Source: Axinella damicornis
Taxonomy: Eukaryota > Porifera > Demospongiae > Axinellida > Axinellidae
Direction of reading: 5' to 3'
DNA: 64,000 nt
NCBI GenBank assembly: GCA_963931865.1
Contig: OZ007515.1
Location: 11,667,663 to 11,731,662, forward strand
Shown: piece after piece, positions 54,975-63,325 of the stretch
Layout: each line of letters opens with the position of its first letter
Position numbering within the stretch: position 1 is the first letter of the stretch
Program-made: the position numbers and the translations under genes
The notes under the pieces: model-generated
What the model was told of the DNA's origin: nothing
Seen by the model: only the letters and a program-made list of their open reading frames with translations
Database searches by the model: none

Positions 54975-57900
54975 CACCAGTCTAAAAATAAAAAAAATAA
55001 AAAAAAGAAAGAGAGGAGAACAGCAAAAAAAAAAAGAAAGAGAGGAGAACAGCAAAAAAAAAAAAGAAAGAGAGGAGAACAGCAAATTAAGATGGCGTTG
55101 CGGTTGTCGCTCTCGTGCTTATGGTTGTGTATTGTGCTGTGTCGTCGTGCCCATGCTCCCTATGAACACCGAACAGTGGGAATTGGCGATGGGGAACTGT
55201 TGTTCTCTCAGGAAGGGCTGCCAAGTGGAAGCTACCTCTCTGCTGTTACCTGTTGCTGGAAAAGAAGTTCGCACCTGCGTCCATTGTCTCGGCGGTGTCC
55301 CCCTGGCGTCATGCCAAACTGCTACTGGCTGTTACTAGTAGCCGGAGACGTTCCACCCAACCCTGGCCCTGTGAGGTATCCTTGCACTGAGTGTAGCAAG
55401 CCAGTACGGAGTAACCAGCAGGGGATTCTTTGTGACAGGTGTGACTTGTGGACACACGCAAGATGCTGTGGAGTGAGCAAGGAGGCCTACGGGAGGCTTA
55501 GTGAAGAGCAGTCTGAGTGGTGGTGCCCACGTTGCTCAATGTCTGGGCTACCCTTTGCCAATGCTAGCCTGAGCAGCTCAGCAGACTTTACGGTGGATGA
55601 TGTTGATACCAGTGATGGCCTAGAAGTGGCAAATGCCTTTTTTTGCTCAGCCGGGGAGAGAAGCTCCAGCTCCATGGTGTTTTGTCATCTCAACGTCCAG
55701 AGTCTCCTTCCGAAAATAGATGAATGCCGGCAGTTTGTTCAGGACACAACTTCTCCTCTCGTCTTTGGAATATCTGAGACATGGTTGACTGAGAATGTGA
55801 CTGATGGTGAGGTAGCCGTGAATGCACATACTCTGTATAGAAAGGATCGTAGATTCCAGGGGCATGGTGGAGTTCTCTTGTATGTGCCAAATGTGATCAG
55901 AAGTTTCAGAAGATTGGACTTAGAGTACGATGGAGTTGAAGCAGTATGGGTTGAGCTGAAGACGAAAGTCGGTGCTATTCTGACTGGAGTTGTCTACCGT
56001 CCACCTGGCGCTTCAGCAGACGTCACTAAGGAGATATGCAGCATGTTTGAGATGGTTGCCCAGGAAGGGAAAGAAGTGGTGATCATGGGTGACTTCAATA
56101 TGAACATGCTTTCTCCAAAGGCTGGACGCCTTCCTTTACAAACAACCGCCTCTGAATGCAACCTCACGCAGTTGATTACAAAGCCCACTCGAATTACACA
56201 AAACAGCAGAACTCTCATTGACCTTCTCTTTGTATCACATCCTGAGGCTTTTGAAAGGGCAGGCTGTGTGGATGTACTGGCTAGTGACCACTTGATGATC
56301 TATGGTGTGCACTGTGGGGGAGGAGAGCAACGATTTCCCCAAGTTAGAAGTATCAGGTCTTTCAAGAGATGCAATATTGATAATCTGGTTCAGGATTTAG
56401 CTAACTCACCATGGAGTGTGATGGACATTTTTGACTCTATCGATGACAGGTGGGAGTACTGGAAGTCGGTTTTTCTGGCTGTTGTTGATATGCATGCTCC
56501 TAAGAGGAAGGTTAGAGTGAGGGAGTCTACGAGTCCCTGGTTAACCGAGGAAGTGTTGAAGATCACCAGAGCTAGAAACTACTATCGCACAAAACACCGT
56601 AAGACTGGGAGTGTGGAAGACTGGGAAACCTTCAAGAGGCTCAGGAATGCATCCATAAGTGCAATCAGAAAGGCAAAGAGAGAGTACCTTGAGGGGATTT
56701 GTCATGATGTGGCCAGAAATCCGTCTAGAACATGGAAAAAGCTGAACAAAGCACTAGGTCGAAGCCATAGGCAAGGGGTAACTATGTTGAGGACTACAAT
56801 GGGTGATGTCCTTGACAATGGAGCAGTTGCTGAGGAATTCTCTCAGTTCTTTGCAACCTGTGTCACTTGTGATCCGAGTGTACAAGGACAGCCAGCTGTG
56901 ATAACAAGGACTGACAGCCAATTTAGATTAGAAAGTGTCGATGAACAGTTAACTTTGCGTCTGTTGAAACAACTGAAGGCTGGCAAGGCTACAGGTGTGG
57001 ATGGCATCTCCTCCAGGCTGTTGAAGTTAGCTGCTCCAGGTATCGCAGGAAGCCTAACTCATCTATTTAATTTTAGTTTGAGAACTGGTGATATACCTAG
57101 TGAATGGAAGTCAGCTAGCATCACACCTGTGTTAAAGAAAGGAAGAAAGGAAGATGTCAACAATTATAGGCCAGTGTCAGTGCTTCCAATTGTGGCCAAA
57201 GTTTTTGAGAGGATTGTTCACAGGCAACTCTACGAGTATCTGGAGGGAAATCAGCTCCTACATCCAGAGCAGTCAGGTTTTCGTCCCAAACATAGTACCA
57301 TGGATGTGCTGCTGAAGGCAACAGACGATTGGAGACGGGCTCTTGACAGCAATGAGCTGGTGGGTGCAGTGTTCATAGATTTGAGCAAAGCCTTTGATTC
57401 TATTGACCACAAACTTCTCCTAAGTAAGCTTGAGTCTTATGGAACCCATGTAGATAGCCTCCGGTGGTTTCAAAACTACCTAACCGGGAGGAGGTGGAGA
57501 GTGCTGGTCAACGGGGTGGCATCGACGTGGAGACCAGTGGAGAGAGGTGTTCCACAAGGATCTATCCTTGGTCCGCTTCTTTTCTGTATCTTCATAAATG
57601 ACCTGCCTGAGAGGATCAATCAGTGCTCAATCAGCCTCTATGCCGATGATACTACACTGTACCATTCCAGCACGGACGGTACTGAGCTGAAGGACACCCT
57701 GGAGTCAGCCCTTGATGAAGTTGCAGACTGGGTTGATAGAAATCGATTGAGGATGAACATTAAGAAGACTCAGGTGATGTTTCTAGGGAGAAGGGGTCGA
57801 AAGACTGAAGTGGAGCAGGCCTCGATAGTCCATCAGGGTGTGACCTTAACTGCCGAACCCAGTGTTGGGTTCCTTGGGGTCACGGTGGACAATGACTTGA

Positions 57901-58820
57901 ACTGGGGTGAGCATGTGACCAGGATAAGGAGGAAATGTTTGGCTAGTTTGGCACAGCTAAGACGTGTTTTCCCTGCGCTCCCCAGGAAAACAAGGATAAT
58001 GGTCTACAATGCTCTAGTCCTCCCTCATATTGACTACTGCAGCTGTGTTTGGAGTGCCTGTGGAATGAATTTGCAAACGAAACTCGAGAGAATACAAAAC
58101 TATGCGATGAGAATGATAACCTCTGCTAAACCTAGAACGCCGAGTGTTCAACTCAGAGCACAGCTGTTATGGATGCCCCTTCAGGATAGGAGGAAACTAC
58201 AGATTGTCACCAAAGTCCACAGTTGTCTACACGGTGAAGCTCCGCAGTATCTGAGCTCCAAATTCCAAAGAAACCGAAATGCAGAATTTAGGGAAACCAG
58301 GGGTGCTGACAACTTGCAATTACAATGCCCCCATACGAGCTTCTACAGAAACTCGTTTGAGTTTTTAGAGGTGCGTACCTTTGGAACAAACTTCCCAATG
58401 CCCTTAAGAAGATTCGATCTAAGGGAGCTTTCAGACATGCTGTCCGGGAACATCTATTTTGTAATGCCCAAACTGTTTGAATTGTTTTTATGCCCTTTTG
58501 TTTTTTGTAACCCTTTATCCTTCACTGTATTTTTGCTTTTTGTAACCCTTTATCCTTTGTTGTTTTTTTTTGTATTTTTTTTGTAACCCTTTATCCTTTA
58601 CTGTATTGTTTTTAATCTAGTTTGTAATGTATGAAGTATATGCCCTCCTTTAGGTATAGTTATTGGCTCTGTTACCTTTTCTTGTTTTTGTTTTAGGATA
58701 GCCTTACCTGGTATACTGTATAGTGTTTCTGTATTGTACGTATCCAGGACCCTCAGGAAGACCGGCATACTTGCCAATGAGGCATTTCCTGTTGCAAATT
58801 AAAATTTTATCTATCTATCT
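54975..58820 (+). mobile_element. Full-length CR1/L2-like non-LTR retrotransposon
   Basis: A 3.85-kb insertion in cassette unit 3 with a 3-bp duplication ATT (54972-54974, 58821-58823). The 5' UTR has three tandem copies of a roughly 29-bp unit with GAAAGAGAGGAGAACAGC (54995-55085), a common arrangement for LINE promoters. The 3' UTR has TGTAACCCTTTATCCTT three times (58507-58592) and the tail (ATCT)n. The single ORF is uninterrupted, so this is a potentially active or very young copy. Confidence 0.93.
55092..58586 (+). CDS. LINE polyprotein: 2A-like, PHD finger, endonuclease, reverse transcriptase
   Basis: 1,164 residues from ATG 55092 (AAGATGGCG context, right after the 5' tandem repeats); the open frame extends upstream to 54918 through poly-Lys, which I treat as UTR. 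N-terminus: hydrophobic MALRLSLSCLWLCIVLC, then LLLVAGDVPPNPGP (Asp at residue 86), a 2A-like motif with Pro where Glu is usual. A C4HC3 PHD-type zinc finger follows (residues about 97-140, CTECSKP to WWCPRC). An APE-type endonuclease spans about 197-405 (CHLNVQSLLPK, ISETWL, GDFNMN, SDHLMIYG). The reverse transcriptase spans about 680-930 (NNYRPVSVLP, FIDLSKAFDSIDH, RGVPQGSILGPLL, YADD at residue 850). The C-terminal domain has LPHIDYCSCVWSAC. All catalytic signatures are present. It would mobilise its own RNA by target-primed reverse transcription. Confidence 0.93.
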   Translation: MALRLSLSCLWLCIVLCRRAHAPYEHRTVGIGDGELLFSQEGLPSGSYLSAVTCCWKRSSHLRPLSRRCPPGVMPNCYWLLLVAGDVPPNPGPVRYPCTECSKPVRSNQQGILCDRCDLWTHARCCGVSKEAYGRLSEEQSEWWCPRCSMSGLPFANASLSSSADFTVDDVDTSDGLEVANAFFCSAGERSSSSMVFCHLNVQSLLPKIDECRQFVQDTTSPLVFGISETWLTENVTDGEVAVNAHTLYRKDRRFQGHGGVLLYVPNVIRSFRRLDLEYDGVEAVWVELKTKVGAILTGVVYRPPGASADVTKEICSMFEMVAQEGKEVVIMGDFNMNMLSPKAGRLPLQTTASECNLTQLITKPTRITQNSRTLIDLLFVSHPEAFERAGCVDVLASDHLMIYGVHCGGGEQRFPQVRSIRSFKRCNIDNLVQDLANSPWSVMDIFDSIDDRWEYWKSVFLAVVDMHAPKRKVRVRESTSPWLTEEVLKITRARNYYRTKHRKTGSVEDWETFKRLRNASISAIRKAKREYLEGICHDVARNPSRTWKKLNKALGRSHRQGVTMLRTTMGDVLDNGAVAEEFSQFFATCVTCDPSVQGQPAVITRTDSQFRLESVDEQLTLRLLKQLKAGKATGVDGISSRLLKLAAPGIAGSLTHLFNFSLRTGDIPSEWKSASITPVLKKGRKEDVNNYRPVSVLPIVAKVFERIVHRQLYEYLEGNQLLHPEQSGFRPKHSTMDVLLKATDDWRRALDSNELVGAVFIDLSKAFDSIDHKLLLSKLESYGTHVDSLRWFQNYLTGRRWRVLVNGVASTWRPVERGVPQGSILGPLLFCIFINDLPERINQCSISLYADDTTLYHSSTDGTELKDTLESALDEVADWVDRNRLRMNIKKTQVMFLGRRGRKTEVEQASIVHQGVTLTAEPSVGFLGVTVDNDLNWGEHVTRIRRKCLASLAQLRRVFPALPRKTRIMVYNALVLPHIDYCSCVWSACGMNLQTKLERIQNYAMRMITSAKPRTPSVQLRAQLLWMPLQDRRKLQIVTKVHSCLHGEAPQYLSSKFQRNRNAEFRETRGADNLQLQCPHTSFYRNSFEFLEVRTFGTNFPMPLRRFDLRELSDMLSGNIYFVMPKLFELFLCPFVFCNPLSFTVFLLFVTLYPLLFFFVFFL

Positions 58821-59205
58821 ATTAACGCACATGCCACGTGGCAACCACGCTCAGTCGATCGCGAGCAATGGCGGCCAAAACATTATTACAGCACTCACAA
58901 CTTAGCCATCACGGTGAGTTTTGGCATGTAAGCGTCAGTGAACGACAGCGATCACGGCCGTGTGGTCAGAATCTTCGTGTGCCTTTCCTAAGAACGGTAC
59001 TACCACCGGAAGTCGATGGAGCGCTCAAGCAATGGCGGCCACGGCGAGACAAAAGCGCTCATATCTCCACCACCAAGGTGAGTTTCAGCACCAAAATTGT
59101 TCGGTGAGGACAGTGCATGATAGCGATCACGACGGTGTAGTCAGAATCTTTGCAGGCCATTCGTAAGTAGTCAAACATTAATTATTTAGTTTAGATTAGA
59201 TTAGA

Positions 59206-59832
59206 TTCGAGGGGCAACCGCACTCCTGGTAGGCGAGGTTAAACGGTAGCACAAGCTAAGTGTGACAGTTCGTTCCAGTTATCACACATCACTTGAGTAC
59301 CACGATAGCTATAGTCTGTATGGGAAGATCAGAAATTATTTAGAGTGCTCTCAAGTACCGAATAAAACCATTCATAGCCGCGTTGCAACCCTTGTCGCGA
59401 CTCGCCGTAGCGCACGCAAGCTAAGTATTGCAATTCGTTCCAATTAACACACATGCCACGTGGCAACCAGTCGATCGCGAGCAATGGCGGCCAAAAGGAA
59501 GACAAGACATTATTACAGCACTCACAACTTAGCCAGCACGGTGAGTTTCGGCATGTAAGCGTCGGTGAACGACAGCGATCACGGCCGTGTGGTCAGAATC
59601 TTCGTGTGCTTTAAGAACGGTACTGCCACCGGAAGTCGGAGAGAGCGCTCGAGCAATGGCGTCCACGGCGAAACAAAAGCGCTCATATCTCCACCACCAA
59701 GGTGAGTTTCAGCACCAAAATTGTACGGTTGGGACAGTGCATGATAGCGATCATGAAGGTGTAGTCAGAATCTTCGTACGCCATTCCTATCACTCGAACG
59801 AATTATTTACATTATATTACATTACATTACGC
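59206..59832 (+). repeat. ATGGCGGCC cassette unit 4
   Basis: Starts GAGGGGCAACCGCACTCCTG and has about 130 bp of extra or repeated 5' sequence (TAGCACAAGCTAAGTG ... CGCACGCAAGCTAAG). Both cassettes are present, the second reading MASTAKQKRSYLHHQ before GGTGAGT. Confidence 0.85.
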
Positions 59833-59834
59833 GG

Positions 59835-59995
59835 CACAATTTTCTCTATACCAGGAGTGTAAAGATTACGCGGCACAATTTTTCCCCTACCAGGAGTGTA
59901 ATTAGGTTAGATTAATTACGCGGCACAATTTTTCCCCTACCAGGAGTGTAATATATTATATTACGCGGCACAATTTTCCTATACCAGGAGTGTAA
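59835..59995. repeat. Four copies of TTACGCGGCACAATTTTTCC ... CCAGGAGTGTAA
   Basis: A 36-bp block, TTACGCGGCACAATTTT(T) followed by CCCCTACCAGGAGTGTAA, occurs four times with short AT-rich spacers. Its inverse begins the solo unit at 14319 (TTACACTCCTGGTA, GTGCCGCGTAA), so it is the terminal motif of the cassette element. Confidence 0.9.
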
Positions 59996-60663
59996 TGAAT
60001 AACAGCCAAGTGTGTTCCTGATAAACCACAGCAGCTGGTAGTACAACTGGCTTGTAGTTGGGCCGTGGTGAAAACCCGGACCGGACCGGACCGGACCGGA
60101 CCGGACCGACCGGAAGTAGTAATTAGTGTCTCCACGTGTAGAGAAAATAGCTTACTTGGATCGTGAAGTAGCCATTGCGAGTAGCCATTGCGGCATTGCC
60201 TCGTGCAGGGAAGTCAGAGAGCAGTTTAGTCTCGCGAGTTAGCCACGAAGCGTTAGCGAGGTAGCCGCGCGGGTCCAAGTCTGCCGGTACAGTAGTGACA
60301 ACCCCGAATTCGAGGACGACTTGAAGGAGGCAACCAGGCATTTGTTGGCGTTTCACGTTGCTATAGGTAAGTCAGAGAGCTGGGCCGACCGAGTGTGAGT
60401 AATCTATCTACTACAAAAGCATCGAGTACTAGTTATTCTACTCTCTGTGAGACTCGCGATCGCCCCTTGCTAGCATAAGCTTGACATAAACGCAACGCTA
60501 ACTACAAATGCAGTAGCAATACAGACAGTACCTTTGCTGAAGCTCTTTGGGTCCCTCGAAACTCCTCCGGCAATTGTCTGCAAGTGCTACGTGTAATCAG
60601 TTGAATCGCCAGCGTGCGATCATGTGCAATTTTATTTGCATCACGTTCATGACCGGAAGTATG

Positions 60664-60776
60664 AAAATGGCGGAATGCTCGTGGGGACATCATCCTCACT
60701 TCGAGGTTGTCAGAGCCTTGCGTAAGGCGGATATCGAAGCTTTACCGGAGCTGATGGGACTTCTCATTGATCAGTA
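60664..60776 (+). CDS. Possible first exon or small ORF (MAECSWGHHPHFEV...)
   Basis: ATG in a good context (AAAATGGCGG) begins 36 codons encoding MAECSWGHHPHFEVVRALRK and EALPELMGLLIDQ, ending at TAA; an alternative is a GTAAAG donor at 60773. The sequence looks protein-like and is in CpG-rich surroundings, but I cannot identify a second exon or a family. Confidence 0.3.
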
Positions 60777-61800
60777 AAGGTATGTATTGCTTTATAGCAA
60801 AGAATAACTAGCCACAGTAACAAAAGGGGGGTAGAATTTGCCTGGTGGGAGTTAGACAAATACTGGGTATATGGAAAGGAACTAAGAAACGAACAGCACT
60901 TGGGCATGGTACACAAGAGTTATGCATATCAGGCAGTAGCTAATGAATGGGAGAGTTGCTGGAGATAAAATGAAGACTGTAGCTGAAGGAAGTTGTAAAT
61001 GGCCCCATGCCCAAAGACTGACTGGTTCAGTTGCACTGTCTCGGAATGTGCTCAACTGGCTGTCCAATGTGATTACCCTAGATCTGCTACCACTGCAGTA
61101 AGGCTGTCCTCTAGCCTGCTCTCTGCCTCATGGTGGAGATGGTCTGAAATGTTTAGCAACATACGGGGAGTGAAATTTAGCGGTAGAATACCTCATATGC
61201 TTGTGGTAGTAACTCGTGAGTTTGCCAGAAGTTTGATGCCTGGATCATGAGTAGACTTGCGTTTCCGTTTGGTGACCAGACACCTTACCCAGACTTGCTA
61301 GGCCAGCATCTTTGTATGGTTTCATATCGACGTGACAGGTAAATAACGCCGCCGCCCCCGTGTGTGTACCATCTGTCTACCTGATGTCATCGCACATGAC
61401 CAGATCTCCCAGGCCTTCCCCCGCTGTATTTCATACTGGGAGTGATCAAATAGTGGCAGCGGTGGGCTATACTTGGTGTATTCGATTGACTACACCAATA
61501 GGAGTGTAAGAGACTGACAACTTCTGTGCATGTCATGTTTGATACATCCTTATCTGCTGATTGTTTTCTCATGCAGTTTATCAGCGATGGAAGTGCAGGA
61601 AACATGTAGCTGGAGTTGTATGCACAAATGAAGTGGAAAAGGTCAGTCTGCAGTGTACCCAGGGTACTCTGCTCAATGGCATTGAGTTTGAAATCTGCCA
61701 GTGACAGGTTCTGGCTAATCAGTATGGTCAACCACATCAAGTGGTTCGGGATTACTGGTATATGTCAATCCTGGTTGTACCGGGTGAACCCTATATAGGT
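60777..61800. other. Non-coding stretch, nothing assignable
   Basis: Short ORFs (60999-61250, 61387-61740 minus) have no motifs or splice support, and no repeat was recognised. Confidence 0.5.
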
Positions 61801-62002
61801 TTGACACTGAGACCAAGGGATCTACGCGATTTAGAAACCCGCACTCAAACTTGAGATACTATCATCTACGTATCTCATGCGGTATATTCCCGGTATATAA
61901 AACCCGAGGGCCGTCGGGTGTAGCGTCCCAAGCGCAGCGAGGGTGCTACTAAGGCCCGAGGGTTTCTAAATTGCGTAGATCCCATTGGCTCAGTGTCTAG
62001 CC
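61801..62002. mobile_element. Foldback, ends GACACTGAGACCAAGGGATC
   Basis: TTGACACTGAGACCAAGGGA with TCTACGCGATTTAGAAACCC faces GGGTTTCTAAATTGCGTAGA with TCCCATTGGCTCAGTGTC. Same family as 62652-62785. The flank CCAATTTAGAGTA is also inverted at 62637-62655. Confidence 0.88.
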
Positions 62003-62651
62003 AATTTAGAGTACAGTGAAACCTGCATTAGCGGTCACTTGAATAAGGTGGTCACCTCCACATGATGCCAATATTAGCGACTGAGACAATGGAGGGGTTG
62101 GAGCTCTGATATAATACCATAGTCGCGTGTTATTAGGCACATGTGCCCATATCTCCACAGGAAGGAAATATGGCCTAATAATGAGATGCACTTAAGGTTA
62201 AGAGTACCCGTTGGCTGGAAGTAAAATCTACCCATTGGCTGGAAGTAAAATATAAGCGTGTATACAAGCATCTGCACGTTATTTCAGCCATTCGTGTGCG
62301 AAATGTACTCGAGAGCTGTTGTAACGCACGCCACTACTAAGTACTTGCTAGCTAGTTAACTGTATGGATCACGTTATCCACTCAACGTCACAAGTGTACA
62401 AACATAATCGAACGTCCACGGTGCCGGTGGAATTCCACCGCTAGTTAGCGCATGCGCAAACAGTGGAAACCAGGCCCTTTTCTCCTCACCGTCTCGGGCC
62501 TGGGAACGAGGCTAAGCGAGGGCACACAGCGCTAGTATCTGCCTTGTACTCGTTTCCAGTCTGTTATTTTGTTGAAAAGGACCTCCGACTCGTAGGTTAT
62601 TTTGTTGACAACGGAAGCACTAGCGTAGTTACCGTTGCTATACTCTAAATT
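62003..62651. other. Spacer with small repeats and a foldback arm
   Basis: Contains a 22-bp-type duplication (CATTGGCTGGAAGTAAAAT, near 62208 and 62227). 62124-62140 (AGTCGCGTGTTATTAGG) is inverted at 62926-62942. 62452-62514 is a degraded TAGCC-class foldback (right arm GGCCTGGGAACGAGGCTA). Confidence 0.6.
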
Positions 62652-62785
62652 GGTTAGACACTGAGACCAATGGGATCTACGTGATTTAGAAACCCTCGGG
62701 GCCCTTAGTAGCGCCCTTGCTGCACTCGGGACTCTATAGCCCAGGGCCCTCGGGTTTCTAGATCCCTTGGTCTCAGTGTCTAACC
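62652..62785. mobile_element. 134-bp foldback, ends GGTTAGACACTGAGACCAAT
   Basis: GGTTAGACACTGAGACCAAT with GGGATCTACGTGATTTAGAA faces TTCTAGATCCCTTGG and TCTCAGTGTCTAACC; the centre is formed by GCCCTTAGTAGCGCCC-type sequence. Second member of the family at 61801. Confidence 0.9.
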
Positions 62786-62800
62786 TGGGTCTGAATTGGT

Positions 62801-63325
62801 TTGAATCCAACACCAACTTTGTTCTTAGGCAGCATAAGAATTGGCATGGGCTGCATGAATTATAGTGAAGATGCATCTAACAGTGCGTCTAACAGTGAAG
62901 ATGCACCTATAGGTGAGGTGCGCCTAATAACACGCGACTACGGTATTTGTGAGAGATGTGTGTGGACTATACTCCCTATTACTGCTGCCGTAGCAATACG
63001 AGTTGACTGGTGCGTTATCTTCACAACTTTGTTTGCTGCACTTCCCTGTATTCTGTCTAGAACACTGCTTCCACCATGGTGTGCATTTCTGTGTAGCTGT
63101 AGAGTATGCATAGCCTATACAAGTGGACTTATCAACGTTTGTGTTCTCTACCTCACATACGAACTGGTACTGCAGGACATCAACCCCCTTGGCATGTGTG
63201 AACTTGCTGGATTGACAATGGCATGGCCCACAAGGACCCTCGTGGCATTCCTGGAGCTAGCCATGCTGTGGAATCAACACCAGCATGCTAATAGAAGTCC
63301 TTCAGCATTAGAAGTTTTACTGTGA
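62801..63325 (+). CDS. Hydrophobic ORF of unknown origin
   Basis: 174 codons without a stop, starting between repeats. The central part (residues about 55-125) has two or three hydrophobic segments (ILPITAAVAI, VIFTTLFAALPCIL, SGLINVCVLYLTYEL) and many cysteines, so a small membrane protein is conceivable. The N-terminus includes the repeated GCCTAATAACACGCGACT tract, which argues against the full ORF being real. No family recognised. Confidence 0.25.
   Translation: MNPTPTLFLGSIRIGMGCMNYSEDASNSASNSEDAPIGEVRLITRDYGICERCVWTILPITAAVAIRVDWCVIFTTLFAALPCILSRTLLPPWCAFLCSCRVCIAYTSGLINVCVLYLTYELVLQDINPLGMCELAGLTMAWPTRTLVAFLELAMLWNQHQHANRSPSALEVLL

Larger units (their letters stand above)
54891..59205 (+). 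repeat. ATGGCGGCC cassette unit 3, split by the LINE
   Basis: The left part is 54891-54974 and the right part 58821-59205. Joined across the LINE, TTCCAATT continues as AACGCACATGCCACGTGG exactly as in the other units. Confidence 0.9.
53378..60043. mobile_element. Composite element bounded by a 45-bp inverted repeat
   Basis: TACTACCAGCTGCTGTGGTT with ATCAGGAATACAC and GGCTGTTATTCA (53378-53423) is repeated inverted at 59993-60043. Inside is a second inverted pair (53450-53497, 53861-53910; AGGATAATTAAAACGGAAC, GATTGGAAACGGCAATA). Next come about four tandem ATGGCGGCC cassette units, one of which received a 3.85-kb LINE, and a four-fold short repeat next to the right end. Without the LINE it would be about 2.8 kb. 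No transposase is seen, and the target duplication could not be determined. Confidence 0.7.

Noticed and set aside
54918..55091. Poly-lysine N-terminal extension of the LINE ORF
   Set aside because: It crosses the element boundary at 54975 and the 5' tandem repeats, so it is not part of the element's protein.
59587..59862. Conserved small protein MPFLRTVLPPEV... or MASTA(R/K)QKRSYLHHQ... in several copies
   Set aside because: Conservation follows the repeat unit, reading frames run through the GGTGAGT site and differ at their ends; kept only as a cassette observation.
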